Source of the DNA: an uncultured Myxococcales bacterium
Lineage (GTDB): Bacteria > Myxococcota_A > Bradymonadia > UBA7976 > VGTA01
Assembly (NCBI GenBank): GCA_937146725.1
Contig: CAKZRU010000088.1
Location: 1-54,929 of the forward strand
Direction: 5' to 3'
Length of the DNA: 54,929 nt
This document shows positions 17,201-25,685 of this stretch, in pieces; position 1 is the first letter of the stretch, and each line of letters opens with the position of its first letter. The notes under the pieces are model-generated. The model saw nothing but the letters and a program-made list of their open reading frames with translations. It made no database searches and was not told where the DNA came from. Both the position numbers and the translations under genes were made by a program.

Positions 17201-17824
17201 CTCAGCGAGCTCAACCGCATACTCATCTTTGCCTCCCCCATAGCCTGAACCAAAGCGTAGACGTTCTCCGCCATTGGCGCCCCAAGCTCTAAAAGAAATA
17301 CTTGTTGCCCCTGCTGGAATACTTGCGCCCGGTTCATCACCCCAATTATTGGCAGGCGCTTGCCACCACACGCCACCCCAACCTAGATCACCTGGTGTGT
17401 AACTAAAGTGGTGACAGATACTTTCTAAGTTTTCATCACGCTCCGGACAGGCAAAGTCCGCACTGATATTTTCAACTTCACCCTCACCCATAAAACCGCT
17501 CGGTGCAAAGAGACTGTCCATATAAATCGGAAAGCTTAATGGGGGTGGTGTATCTCCGGCCATTTGTCCTGCTTCTGAGCCGGCTATCGTACCAGCCATA
17601 TCACCGGCTTGAGTACCTGCCTCTGTTCCGGCTTCTTCTCCAGCAGTTATTGGTCCTATTCCGCCGGTCATTTCACCTGCCATGGGCAAGCATTCCGTAC
17701 CACTACGAACGGTATTCTCGGGACAACTCTCATCACCACCACCTTCTGAGTCACAGCCGATGGCAAGTAACAGTAATAGGCAGGTATATAGAAATGGAGA
17801 GCCTAATATTTGGTCATTCTTCAC
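14216..17824 (-). CDS. Large multi-module GH16 beta-1,3-glucanase (laminarinase) lipoprotein
   Basis: 1202 residues. A GTG start at 17824 has a strong AAGGAG site 7 nt upstream. Domains: lipobox AIGC|D at Cys24; an A/G/E/T-rich linker (about 50-93); a beta-sandwich carbohydrate-binding-like domain (about 97-260); a Cys-rich segment (about 268-342); a second sandwich (about 345-500); two near-identical modules with VYITGPFCEWCDAGYP (about 537-650 and 835-935) flanking a third sandwich; and a C-terminal GH16 domain (about 950-1202). The catalytic E-x-D-x-x-E motif is GEIDIMEF near residue 1077, with YGRFEARIKMP and WPAFWMLG before it. It should cut beta-1,3-glucan at the cell surface. It diverges from the ROK operon and has a candidate ROK operator 58 bp upstream. 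Confidence 0.92.
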   Translation of the reverse strand: MKNDQILGSPFLYTCLLLLLAIGCDSEGGGDESCPENTVRSGTECLPMAGEMTGGIGPITAGEEAGTEAGTQAGDMAGTIAGSEAGQMAGDTPPPLSFPIYMDSLFAPSGFMGEGEVENISADFACPERDENLESICHHFSYTPGDLGWGGVWWQAPANNWGDEPGASIPAGATSISFRAWGANGGERLRFGSGYGGGKDEYAVELAEISLSTTPQVYTIDLAGVPYSDIAGGFFWVTNESDNNLEFYIDELIMESDEEAEINPCTVSCSTLTSIPDCSAPGYVDCHMECEQALTGDCAMQASAYQACLADSGWQCVDGNLAGSTACNVEFEALQSCTGGPQALALPFYVEDHFIMSGYMGEGDVVAEPCETDESPEGVCTKLTWTPNGAEWVGFFFQYPENNWGEMPGLMIAEGATHVRYRVWGEQGNERMNFATGISDADGFGVEQGYSNLSTEPTEGYMLIPEGITELTGAFAWYLENPSGADSVTVYLDDVQWRDDEPPSNGEAIQGCTQPNAENYNMLAEEDDGSCVFPFEFNVDMNCAGIEFTTVYITGPFCEWCDAGYPLSDEDGDGIWTATYSLQEGPFEFKYMVDNFAHQEDLIGAGECASVTDGVNYANREVQITEGGSANHIYGRCTACDEEPPPPPPRGDFETITFDDPNQVYTLIGFGGADDSGVAADPTDAGNQVGRVFKNGTAELWAGTTVATQANDAVGVLPIDAENTRMTVRVYSPHSGIQVRLKAEDSTDNTVTVETEATVTVSDTWETLTFDFAQQANGTALLNPEATYDKISISFNFGVTGADAGERTYYFDDITFIGGTTVVEPPTPSDYAVSFSVDMTCAEAPESFNTVYITGPFCEWCDAGYPLSDEDGDGIWTGTYTFPEGPLEFIYMVDNFASAENLIDDVQAGDGACAPITDGFGYANRQVTVAENASSNDVYGRCSACESGLGTNGLLEEADGWRLTWSDEFNGAANTPIDATKWTHDIGGGGWGNAQLEFNTDRVENSFQNGDGYLVIKAIREDYQGNQYTSARIKTQGLFSQQYGRFEARIKMPYGQGLWPAFWMLGSDFETVGWPNCGEIDIMEFRGQSLYESTGALHGPGYSGGNSLYSARASQSSLAAVFHTYAVEWSPTSIKWFVDGDMYMERTPASIPANTTWAFDHEFFMILNVAVGGSFLGNPDASTVFPQEMQVDYVRVYEAVVP

Positions 17825-17881
17825 GACATTTCTCCTTTTTGACGTGGACTAAAGTATGATGAGCGTTATCTTGATTTAGAT

Positions 17882-17906
17882 ACTTTGTTCTTCAAAACAA
17901 CAAAGT
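17882..17906. promoter_or_regulatory. Candidate ROK operator, copy 1 (GH16 side)
   Basis: ACTTTGTT (17882-17889), a 9-bp spacer, then AACAAAGT (17899-17906): a perfect 8-bp inverted repeat 58 bp upstream of the large GH16 gene. Copy 2 has the same arms and the same spacer length. The TTTGTT/AACAAA core also occurs in the xyl operator bound by the ROK protein XylR of Bacillus. Confidence 0.7.
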
Positions 17907-18013
17907 CTTGACTCGCTTACACTCAATCACTAGACTAAGTATAAGTACTTGTTAAGTCAAAGCTTATTTATACACTTACTATAAATCATATTTGACCAAA
18001 TTGTGACTTAAGC

Positions 18014-18042
18014 TTAACTAATGACACAACTTTGTTTATATA
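18014..18042 (+). promoter_or_regulatory. Candidate sigma-70 promoter of the ROK-glucan operon
   Basis: TTAACT (18014-18019), a 17-bp gap and TATATA (18037-18042). The -10 hexamer lies inside the spacer of the second candidate ROK operator, a position suited to repression. This is predicted by eye only. Confidence 0.4.
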
Positions 18043-18052
18043 GTGAACAAAG
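18029..18052. promoter_or_regulatory. Candidate ROK operator, copy 2 (operon side)
   Basis: ACTTTGTT (18029-18036), a 9-bp spacer, then AACAAAG (18046-18052). It is the same architecture as copy 1, 42 bp upstream of the ROK start and overlapping the predicted -10 element. Confidence 0.7.
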
Positions 18053-18093
18053 AGATCAAGTAATTTATCACTTGAATGGAAGGAACTTTGCAT

Positions 18094-19323
18094 ATGTCTG
18101 ATCGCTATCAATGCTTGTTTGGCATTCTTGACCAAAGTGCGCTTCATCGTGCTGACAAGGCTCAGCTTCGCGATCAAAACCTAGCTCTACTTCTGCGAAA
18201 GATTTGGGCCGGCCCTGAAACAACTCGGGCGAGTCTTGCTCGAGACACAGGATTAAGCCGTTCTTCTGTATCTTCTTTGGTAGACGAGCTGATTGACATG
18301 TCCTTAGTTCAAGAGAGAGGTGAAGGTATTTCCACTGGTGGACGTAAACCCACTCTTGTGCAATTTAACTATCAAGCTAAGTATATTCTTGGTTTAGACA
18401 TTGGTGCTTCACACATCGGTGTTTTACTTATGGATTTAAACGGACAAGTGATCCATTGGAAACAAGAAGACTGTCCGGTGCGTGATCAGCCTGCACAAGC
18501 GCTTCAAAAACTAAAAGACTTAGAGCAGGCCATATACGAAGACAGTCATATCGATCAAAGTCAGTTATTGGGGGTCGGCGTCGCTGTGCCCAGTCCAATC
18601 TCTCCACAAAACCCTCGTTATTTATCACCAACATTTATGCCCGCTTGGCAAGACATAGATCTAATTAAAGCTTTGGACTTTCCACAAAACTTAACTCTTG
18701 TCATAGACAATGACGCCAACTTAGGTGCCTTAGCCGAAGTGTGGTGGGGAGCCGGACAAGGGTGTCACCATCTGGCTTTTATTAAGTTAGGAACCGGTAT
18801 TGGTTCAGGGTTTATCATAGATGGGAAGGTATTTAGAGGCTATGGTGGTTCGGCCGGCGAACTTGGTCATATGGTGATTGATCCGGAAGGTGCCAAATGC
18901 GTTTGTGGTTTGCAAGGCTGCTTGGCAACCTTTGTAGGCTCACAACCTATTTTGGATTTAGCGCATTCTTTTGGTCTGAACAGCTCTGATTTAAAAGAAC
19001 TGATTGCCACCTTGAAAGAGGGGCATCCAAAGGCCCGCGAAGTGATCACCAAAACTGCATATAAGCTAGGTTTGGCAGTGGCCAGCTTAATGAATATGAT
19101 GAATCCCGAAAGAGTTATTTTAGGCGGAGAACTCGCCTTAGCTGCCGATACTCTACTTCATCCTCTCCGAGAATGTGTGCAAAGCCGTAGTCTGTGGAGT
19201 TCGGTATCAAACAGTAGCATCTTAACCAGTACCCTTGGTGAGCAAGTGATTGCTTTAGGAGCGGCGACTGCTGTTTTACAAAAAGCACTCACCCAACCCA
19301 AGTCAATCTTTATGGATCGGTGA
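18094..19323 (+). CDS. ROK-family transcriptional repressor of the glucan locus
   Basis: About 409 residues from ATG 18094, chosen because GGAAGGA lies 9 nt upstream. An in-frame ATG at 18076 would place that ribosome site inside the gene. An N-terminal winged helix-turn-helix is seen in TRASLARDTGLSRSSVSSLV (near residue 42). It is followed by a ROK sugar-kinase-like fold: LGLDIGASHIG (phosphate loop), VIDNDANLGALAE (catalytic-type D-N-D region), GTGIGSGFIIDGK, and the ROK zinc motif GAKCVCGLQGCL. NagC/XylR-type ROK proteins release DNA when a sugar binds. It heads the operon, 7 bp before the GH16 gene, so the likely ligand is glucose or a laminari-oligosaccharide (inferred). Confidence 0.93.
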   Translation: MSDRYQCLFGILDQSALHRADKAQLRDQNLALLLRKIWAGPETTRASLARDTGLSRSSVSSLVDELIDMSLVQERGEGISTGGRKPTLVQFNYQAKYILGLDIGASHIGVLLMDLNGQVIHWKQEDCPVRDQPAQALQKLKDLEQAIYEDSHIDQSQLLGVGVAVPSPISPQNPRYLSPTFMPAWQDIDLIKALDFPQNLTLVIDNDANLGALAEVWWGAGQGCHHLAFIKLGTGIGSGFIIDGKVFRGYGGSAGELGHMVIDPEGAKCVCGLQGCLATFVGSQPILDLAHSFGLNSSDLKELIATLKEGHPKAREVITKTAYKLGLAVASLMNMMNPERVILGGELALAADTLLHPLRECVQSRSLWSSVSNSSILTSTLGEQVIALGAATAVLQKALTQPKSIFMDR

Positions 19324-19330
19324 GGCCAAC

Positions 19331-20242
19331 ATGAAGACTAGACTCATTTATGTGCATAAATGGATAAATCTTGGGTGCTGTATAAGCACAATGCTTTTAA
19401 TGAGCTTTTTAATTGGATGTGGATCTGAGAGCAAACCCGCTAGACCGGTAACGGTTGTAGATTTTGGCATAGCACAAAGTGAATCACCCCAATGGCAACT
19501 GATTTGGAGCGATGAGTTTAATCATTCAGCACGTAGTCCGGTGAATCCACAGAATTGGCAACATGATATTGGCGGTCATGGCTGGGGAAACCAACAATTA
19601 GAATATAATACAAATGCCTTAAGAAATGTGGCTCAAAATGGAGATGGCTACTTAGAAATTGTGGCGCTTAAAGAAGAAATAGACAGCAACGCATACAGTT
19701 CAGGACGAATCCATAGTCGAGATTTGTTTGAGGTTCAATATGGACGCATAGAAGCCAAGATCAAGCTTCCGATAGGTCAAGGCATCTGGCCGGCTTTTTG
19801 GATGCTTGGCCAAGGCTTTCCAAATGTTTCTTGGCCCGATTGTGGTGAAATTGACATCATGGAATTTAGAGGCCAACAGCCCTTTGAGTCAACCGGTGCT
19901 GTTCATGGTTCTGGATTTTCGGGTGGCAATGCACTTGGTGGTCGTTTTCAAAGCGATCAAGACCTAAGTCAAGACTTTCATCTATATGCTATTGAATGGT
20001 CAGCCCAAGAGATCAAATGGTTTGTTGATGAGCATTTATTTTATCAGCTAAAACCTCAAGACTTACCCAAAAACGCTGCATGGCCTTTTCAATCCCCCTT
20101 CTTTTTGCTTCTTAATGTAGCAGTTGGCGGTCATTATGTAGGGTCACCCAATGAGCGCACAGTTTTTCCACAAAAGATGCTTGTGGATTATGTTCGGGTA
20201 TATCAAGCCCAAGATCAGAGCATTACTTCGGAGGATCAATAA
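19331..20242 (+). CDS. GH16 beta-1,3-glucanase lipoprotein, single-domain
   Basis: 303 residues. The signal peptide ends at lipobox LIGC|G (near Cys30), followed directly by a GH16 domain: WQLIWSDEFNHSARSP, HDIGGHGWGNQQLEYN, YGRIEAKIKLPIGQGIWP, and the catalytic GEIDIMEF near residues 172-179. It lacks the binding modules of the large GH16 but is clearly paralogous to its C-terminal domain, with shared blocks such as FRGQ, STGA-HG and VDYVRVY. It is lipid-anchored and may process shorter glucans near the transporter. Its stop overlaps the next start by one base (TAATG, 20240-20244), so translation is coupled. Confidence 0.95.
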   Translation: MKTRLIYVHKWINLGCCISTMLLMSFLIGCGSESKPARPVTVVDFGIAQSESPQWQLIWSDEFNHSARSPVNPQNWQHDIGGHGWGNQQLEYNTNALRNVAQNGDGYLEIVALKEEIDSNAYSSGRIHSRDLFEVQYGRIEAKIKLPIGQGIWPAFWMLGQGFPNVSWPDCGEIDIMEFRGQQPFESTGAVHGSGFSGGNALGGRFQSDQDLSQDFHLYAIEWSAQEIKWFVDEHLFYQLKPQDLPKNAAWPFQSPFFLLLNVAVGGHYVGSPNERTVFPQKMLVDYVRVYQAQDQSITSEDQ

Positions 20243-21975
20243 TGTTTTATCCTCTGAAAATCTTGCAATCGACGTATAAGCAATTTGCTGATCTCCCTAG
20301 CAAGCTTTTTGTACTTATACTTGTCATATTTGGCCTCTGTATCGCCTGCAAGCGAGAGCATGATGAACCCCCCGGCAATGTACTCACGATTAGCGTTGAG
20401 CAACATAGCTCATGGATTAGGAACTTTAATCCCTTTTCGCCAAATGCACGTCGATTTACTCGAGCTGGCATCTATGAACCTTTGATGATTTACAATAGTA
20501 TTCGTGCTGAGCTAGTTCCTTGGCTTGCCACCAAATACCAATGGAATCACGATTATACTGAACTCACTTTTACTATCCGCAAGGGCGTTCTTTTTTCTAA
20601 TGGGGAACAACTCACGATTGAAGATGTGGTCTTTAGTTTTGAGCTTTTAAAAAGCTATCCGGCACTTGATACCGGTGGCTTATGGTCAGTGATTCGTCAA
20701 GTAGAGTCTCGGCAAGCTCAGCAAGTCACCTTGACTTTAATCGAGCCCTTTCAGCCCAAACTCTTTGATTTGGCACAGCATATCGTGGTGCCTAAGTCGA
20801 TTTGGAGCCAAATCAAAGACCCCATTGCCTTTACCAACCCTCATCCGATAGGCACCGGCCCTTTCACTGAAGTCAGCGTATTTAGAGCTCAAGTTTTTGA
20901 ATTAGGTAAAAACCCTCATTATTGGCGCAAAGGTAAGCCAAAGATTCAAGCCCTGCGCTTTCCAGCTTTTCCTTCCAACGACCAAGCCAATCTGGCTTTG
21001 GTGACCGGTGATGTAGAATGGGCCGGTAATTTCGTACCTGCTATTGAGCGCACCTTTGTAGACCCCGATCGCAAACATCGTCAATATTGGTTTCCTTTAG
21101 TGGGTAGCATGGTTAATTTAGTACCAAATACTTTAAAAGCCCCCTTTAATCAGACCAAAGTACGACAGGCACTTAGCCAGGCAATCAATCGAGATAAAAT
21201 TGTTGAAATCGCCATGTATGGCTACACTCGACCGGCAGATAGTACCGGATTAAGTGATGGTTTTAGCCGCTTTCATGATCAGCAAGTGAGCCAAGACTTT
21301 ACTTGGACACAATATGATGTTAATCGAGCCAATGCTTTACTCAAAGAAGCAGGTCTTGAAAAGAAGCAAGGGCAATGGTTTTACCAAGATGAGCAAGGGT
21401 CAATACTGCCCCTAAATCTTACCATTGATGTGGTCAGTGGTTGGTCGGATTGGGTTAGAGCAGCACAAGTCATTGCTCATCATCTCACTGATCTTGGTAT
21501 ACCCACAAAAGTCAGAACCTCTGAGTTTAGTTCTTGGTTTGATCGTTTGCAAAAAGGAAGCTTCCAATTAGCGATCGCTTGGGCCGATGACCGAAGCTCA
21601 CCCTATGAATATTATCGCTGGCTTTTGGGCAGTGATACCGTCAAAGCCCTAGGAGAAAGTACCGCTGGTAATTTTCATCGTTTTGGAGATTCCACTGCCG
21701 ACCAGATTTTAGCCAAACTAAAACGAGGCAGTCGTCAGCAAAACGAGCATGATCTTGTCAAGCAACTACAGCGACGTTATGCAGAACTCACTCCTGCGAT
21801 TCCACTCTTTCCCAATCCACAATGGGGAGCGGTCAATACAAAAAATATAGTTGGCTTTCCAAGTCAGAAACACCCCTATGCCCCTCTTTCTCCTAACCGA
21901 GAACCAGAGTGCTTATTGGTTTTTGATCAGATTAGACCACGCTTATCTAAACCACAGCAAGGAGCCAAACCATGA
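20242..21975 (+). CDS. ABC transporter substrate-binding protein, family 5 (Opp/Dpp type)
   Basis: 577 residues. The N-terminal hydrophobic segment ends in GLCIAC|K, a slightly atypical lipobox. The body has SBP family 5 features: LTISVEQHSSWIRNFNPF, a GIYEPL motif, LTFTIRKGVLFSNGEQLTIED, PIGTGPF near 205 and RQALSQAINRDKIVE near 325. Family members bind peptides, nickel or, in a well-studied branch (Thermotoga cellobiose-binding protein), beta-glucan oligosaccharides. The setting between GH16 and GH1 enzymes favours laminari-oligosaccharides. GGAGG precedes the start, and the gene overlaps the next by 4 bp (ATGA). Confidence 0.92.
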   Translation: MFYPLKILQSTYKQFADLPSKLFVLILVIFGLCIACKREHDEPPGNVLTISVEQHSSWIRNFNPFSPNARRFTRAGIYEPLMIYNSIRAELVPWLATKYQWNHDYTELTFTIRKGVLFSNGEQLTIEDVVFSFELLKSYPALDTGGLWSVIRQVESRQAQQVTLTLIEPFQPKLFDLAQHIVVPKSIWSQIKDPIAFTNPHPIGTGPFTEVSVFRAQVFELGKNPHYWRKGKPKIQALRFPAFPSNDQANLALVTGDVEWAGNFVPAIERTFVDPDRKHRQYWFPLVGSMVNLVPNTLKAPFNQTKVRQALSQAINRDKIVEIAMYGYTRPADSTGLSDGFSRFHDQQVSQDFTWTQYDVNRANALLKEAGLEKKQGQWFYQDEQGSILPLNLTIDVVSGWSDWVRAAQVIAHHLTDLGIPTKVRTSEFSSWFDRLQKGSFQLAIAWADDRSSPYEYYRWLLGSDTVKALGESTAGNFHRFGDSTADQILAKLKRGSRQQNEHDLVKQLQRRYAELTPAIPLFPNPQWGAVNTKNIVGFPSQKHPYAPLSPNREPECLLVFDQIRPRLSKPQQGAKP

Positions 21976-22952
21976 GCTATATTCTCAAACGTTTTGTGCT
22001 GTACTTTTTGGCCTTTTGCGTATCCTTGATCTTAAATTTCTTGTTGCCTAGACTTATGCCTGGCGACCCAGTTGGCACTATGTTTGCTCGCTTTAAAGGT
22101 CGCTTGTCTCCTGAAGCAATGGATGCCCTTAAACAAAGCTTGGGATTTTCTGGAGACTCACTTTTAGATCAATTTTGGGCTTACTTACACTCACTTTCCC
22201 AAGGTGATCTAGGCTTGTCTGTTGCCTATTTCCCAACGCCGGTCACCGAGGTCATTGCCACCGGTTTATGGTGGACCTTGTGGCTAGCAGGGCTTTCGGT
22301 ATTGATTTCGTTTATCATCGGTACTTCTTTGGGTATTTTGATCGCTTGGCGCCGTGGTTCTTGGCTAGATCAAAGCCTGCCTCCGCTTTTTGCTTTTTTA
22401 GGCGCCTTTCCCTACTTTTGGCTCGCCATGTTACTTTTATGGGTCTTTGGCTTCCAACTGGATTGGTTTCCTTTGCGCCACGCCTATGGTGATGATTTAG
22501 AACCGAGTTGGTCTTGGCTGTTTATATCAGATATGTTTAGACACGCGGCTTTACCTGCATTGAGCATCATATTGGCCACCTTGGGGGGGTGGATGCTCAG
22601 TATGCGCAATACCATGATTACCGTATTGGGCGAAGATTATATCAGTTTAGCGCAGGCAAAGGGTCTATCTTCAAAACAAGTCATGCTTCGCTATGCAGCT
22701 CGTAATGCCATTTTACCAAATCTAACCGCCTTTGGCATGGCCATTGGTTTTGTCGTCAGTGGCTCACTTTTAACCGAAATTGTATTTTCATATCCCGGAC
22801 AGGGCTATTTGCTCGTACAAGCGGTACGCGCTCAAGACTATCCGCTTATGCAAGGTCTATTCTTGACTATTACGACCTCGGTGCTTTGTGCAAACTGCCT
22901 ACTCGATCTTTTGTATGTTCTTCTTGATCCACGTACAAGGAGCTCATCATGA
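21972..22952 (+). CDS. ABC transporter permease, DppB-like
   Basis: 326 residues with about six transmembrane helices. The N-terminal RFVLYFLAFCVSLILNFLLP and MPGDPVG motif are typical of DppB/OppB permeases. The cytoplasmic EAA loop, which contacts the ATPase, is visible as DYISLAQAKGLSSKQVMLR near residue 228, followed by AARNAILPNL. It forms the inner-membrane channel with the next gene product. Both gene ends overlap neighbours (ATGA at 21972-21975 and at 22949-22952). Confidence 0.95.
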   Translation: MSYILKRFVLYFLAFCVSLILNFLLPRLMPGDPVGTMFARFKGRLSPEAMDALKQSLGFSGDSLLDQFWAYLHSLSQGDLGLSVAYFPTPVTEVIATGLWWTLWLAGLSVLISFIIGTSLGILIAWRRGSWLDQSLPPLFAFLGAFPYFWLAMLLLWVFGFQLDWFPLRHAYGDDLEPSWSWLFISDMFRHAALPALSIILATLGGWMLSMRNTMITVLGEDYISLAQAKGLSSKQVMLRYAARNAILPNLTAFGMAIGFVVSGSLLTEIVFSYPGQGYLLVQAVRAQDYPLMQGLFLTITTSVLCANCLLDLLYVLLDPRTRSSS

Positions 22953-23935
22953 AGCATCTTAAATGGCTATCAGCAATACTTGATAACCCAAAATCTAAAT
23001 ATGGCCTTATACTGATTGCTTTATTAGTACTATTCGCCTGTATTGGCCCTTTTTTAGTCGTTGATCCGACTCAGTCATTGGCCCGACCGCACCAAGCACC
23101 TAACTTAAGTCATTTCTTTGGCACAACCGGACAAGGGCAAGATGTTTTAGCCCAAACAATTGTCGGTGCGGGTCCCACACTTTTTATTGGATTTACTGTG
23201 GGTATCTTAGTCACTTTGATCGGCGCTTTGGTAGGCGTTTTAGCCGGCTATCTAGGTGGACTCATTGATGAGCTTCTGACCGCTCTTATTAATGTTTTCC
23301 TGGTGATTCCGGGCTTACCACTCGCCATTATTTTGGCTGCCTATCTACCCACAGGAATGCTCAGCATGATCCTGATCTTAACCTTTACCGGCTGGGCATG
23401 GACCGCTCGAGTGATTCGGGCGCAAACCTTGAGCTTACGAGATAAAGATTTTATCAAAAGTGCCCAAGTGATCGGGGAGCCTTTATGGCGAATCTTGATC
23501 ATTGAACTCTTACCCCATATGGCTTCATTGCTTTTATCTACCTTTATTGGCACAACGATTTACGCCATCGGTGCCCAAGTTGGCCTAGAGTTTTTGGGTC
23601 TTGGGGATATGGGCTCGGTGACTTGGGGTACCAACCTTTATTGGGCCGCAAATGACCAAGCCTTGCTCACTAGAGCTTGGTGGACATATGTACCTACCGG
23701 CTTATCCATTGCCTTAGTCGGCTTTGCCTTAGCATTGATTAATTTCGGCCTAGATGAGGTCACAAACCCAAGATTAACTGTTGATCGTATTTGGCGGCAC
23801 CGCTTGCAGGCGATGGGATATACCTTTTCAAGAGCAAGCGTTTATATTGGCCAAAAACAAGTACATGACTTTTCACAACCCTCCTCTCCTCAAGCGCTTG
23901 AGTCTGCTGAGAAAGGAGGAAATGATGAAGCATAA
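22949..23935 (+). CDS. ABC transporter permease, DppC-like
   Basis: 328 residues with about six transmembrane helices. It has the DppC/OppC pattern: an N-terminal helix, then HFFGTTGQGQDVLAQ (the 'GTD..GRD' region), and the EAA loop RDKDFIKSAQVIGEPLWRI near residue 168 followed by LLPHMASLL. The C-terminal tail after residue ~285 is cytoplasmic and longer than usual. Its 3' end overlaps the start of the ATPase gene, so the whole transporter is a tightly coupled translation unit. Confidence 0.94.
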   Translation: MKHLKWLSAILDNPKSKYGLILIALLVLFACIGPFLVVDPTQSLARPHQAPNLSHFFGTTGQGQDVLAQTIVGAGPTLFIGFTVGILVTLIGALVGVLAGYLGGLIDELLTALINVFLVIPGLPLAIILAAYLPTGMLSMILILTFTGWAWTARVIRAQTLSLRDKDFIKSAQVIGEPLWRILIIELLPHMASLLLSTFIGTTIYAIGAQVGLEFLGLGDMGSVTWGTNLYWAANDQALLTRAWWTYVPTGLSIALVGFALALINFGLDEVTNPRLTVDRIWRHRLQAMGYTFSRASVYIGQKQVHDFSQPSSPQALESAEKGGNDEA

Positions 23936-25658
23936 TCATCTGCCTCTGCTTCAGTTGTCTAACTTAGAAGTCACTTATCTGAGTGATTTGTCACAAGCCG
24001 ATACGCAAGATTTTATTTCTGTACAAGATGTCTCCTTTGACATCCAAGAAGGTGAGCTTTTTGCCTTAGTGGGAGAATCCGGCTGTGGCAAAAGCACCTT
24101 GATCAACGCTGTACTCCGCACCTTAAATCCGCCGGGAGTGATCAGCGGAGGCCAGTGCTTCTTTTTGGGCTCTGACTTATTTCAAATCACCGAATCCAAA
24201 CTTAATCAACTACGGTGGTCTGCACTGTCCTTGGTCCCACAAAGCGCAATGAATGCACTCAATCCTGTCCTTAATATTTGGGCACAGTTTCAGGATGTTT
24301 TAGAAAAACACGACCAACAAGATTTATCACTAAAATCATCAATGAGCTCATCACAAATAGAACAACCAAGCGAGCAAGAATTACGTACTCTTGTTGTAGA
24401 AACTCTTGAGCTCGTTGAACTTTCGGCTGATGTCCTTAAGCTGTATCCGCATGAACTGTCAGGGGGAATGAGACAAAGAGTTACGATTGCTTTAGCTCTG
24501 ATTCTTAGACCAAAACTCATTATTATGGATGAACCCACAACGGCTCTTGATGTGATTGTTCAGCATGAGATTATGCAGGTTGTTTTGCGTCTTCGTGATG
24601 AACTTGGCTTTTCGATTTTACTCATTACTCATGACCTTCCCTTAGTGCTCTCTTTGGCTGACCGAGTTGGCATCATGCAAAAGGGAAAGCTACTCAAGGT
24701 CGCCACACCCACTCAGCTTCTTTTAGAACCTCAAATAGACTATATTGCTCAGCTGATTCATGCCTCAAAAATACCGATTCCTAAAGCGCTTAACTCTAAG
24801 CTAACGATTGAGTCCGCATTACCAAAGCACCAAGCTAAAACAGTGACTCTCAAAGCTAAAAATCTCGTCAAAATATATAAGCAAAAGTCATTTTGGAAAA
24901 GTACCCAAAAAACTGTCTTACAAAACGTCAACTTAGAATTATATCAAGGTGAGACCTTGGCCTTAGTGGGCGCCTCTGGTAGCGGAAAAAGTACCTTGGC
25001 TCGTTTGTTCATGCAAATGGAGCAACCTACAAGTGGCGAGATTTACTTGGGAGAAAAGCGACTTGATCCTAAAAAGGTTGATCGCGCCTTTAAGACGCAG
25101 ATACAAATGGTTTTCCAAGATCCTTTTGGTGCGCTTAATCCGATTCATACCATTGCTTACCACCTGCAAAGACCTTTACTCATTCATCAAGTCTGTACCG
25201 CCCAGCAAGTTCGGGCGCAAGCCTTGGCTTTACTTGAAAGTGTGGGTCTTTCACCAGCTCATGAGTTTATTGATCGTTATCCCCATGCTTTGTCGGGTGG
25301 ACAAAGGCAAAGAGTATGTATTGCTCGAGCATTGGCGAGTCGGCCTAAATTACTGATTGCCGATGAACCAACCTCCATGCTCGATGTCTCCTTACGTGAA
25401 GACTTATTGCTCTTATTACAACAGTTGATCCAAGAACATCAGCTGAGTTTGCTTTTGATTACCCATGACCTGAGTACCGCTCAAGCCTTAGCAGACCAAG
25501 TCGCCATTCTTGATCAGGGCAAGATTGTTGAACAAGGACTCACAACCGAGGTTTTTCAGAACCCTCAGCACCCCTTTACCCAACGTTTAGTGAAGGCCAT
25601 TCCCCAAACCCCTAACTTAAGTGCTTCCCAAAATCTTAGGGAAGATCAATCGGTTTAA
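23925..25658 (+). CDS. Fused double ABC ATPase (DppD-DppF type)
   Basis: About 577 residues carrying two complete nucleotide-binding domains, which in Dpp/Opp systems are usually two proteins. NBD1: GESGCGKST, LSGGMRQRV, IIMDEPTTALD. NBD2: GASGSGKST, LSGGQRQRV, LLIADEPTSMLD. A linker near residues 260-310 joins them. The start is ATG 23925, or the adjacent ATG 23922, just after AAAGGAGGA. The frame is open to 23781, but that part overlaps the permease gene and is not needed. It should power import of beta-glucan oligosaccharides. It ends 27 bp before the GH1 gene. Confidence 0.94.
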   Translation: MKHNHLPLLQLSNLEVTYLSDLSQADTQDFISVQDVSFDIQEGELFALVGESGCGKSTLINAVLRTLNPPGVISGGQCFFLGSDLFQITESKLNQLRWSALSLVPQSAMNALNPVLNIWAQFQDVLEKHDQQDLSLKSSMSSSQIEQPSEQELRTLVVETLELVELSADVLKLYPHELSGGMRQRVTIALALILRPKLIIMDEPTTALDVIVQHEIMQVVLRLRDELGFSILLITHDLPLVLSLADRVGIMQKGKLLKVATPTQLLLEPQIDYIAQLIHASKIPIPKALNSKLTIESALPKHQAKTVTLKAKNLVKIYKQKSFWKSTQKTVLQNVNLELYQGETLALVGASGSGKSTLARLFMQMEQPTSGEIYLGEKRLDPKKVDRAFKTQIQMVFQDPFGALNPIHTIAYHLQRPLLIHQVCTAQQVRAQALALLESVGLSPAHEFIDRYPHALSGGQRQRVCIARALASRPKLLIADEPTSMLDVSLREDLLLLLQQLIQEHQLSLLLITHDLSTAQALADQVAILDQGKIVEQGLTTEVFQNPQHPFTQRLVKAIPQTPNLSASQNLREDQSV

Positions 25659-25685
25659 AAACTTAATGACTTTGAAGGCTCTATC

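Noticed and set aside
17942..17950. TAAGTACTT shared with 54251-54260, upstream of two beta-1,3-glucanase genes
   Set aside because: The match is a short palindromic 9-mer in AT-rich DNA; without flanking similarity it may be chance.
23781..23924. Extended N-terminus of the double ATPase
   Set aside because: It overlaps the permease gene, and the strong AAAGGAGGA site directly precedes ATG 23922/23925.
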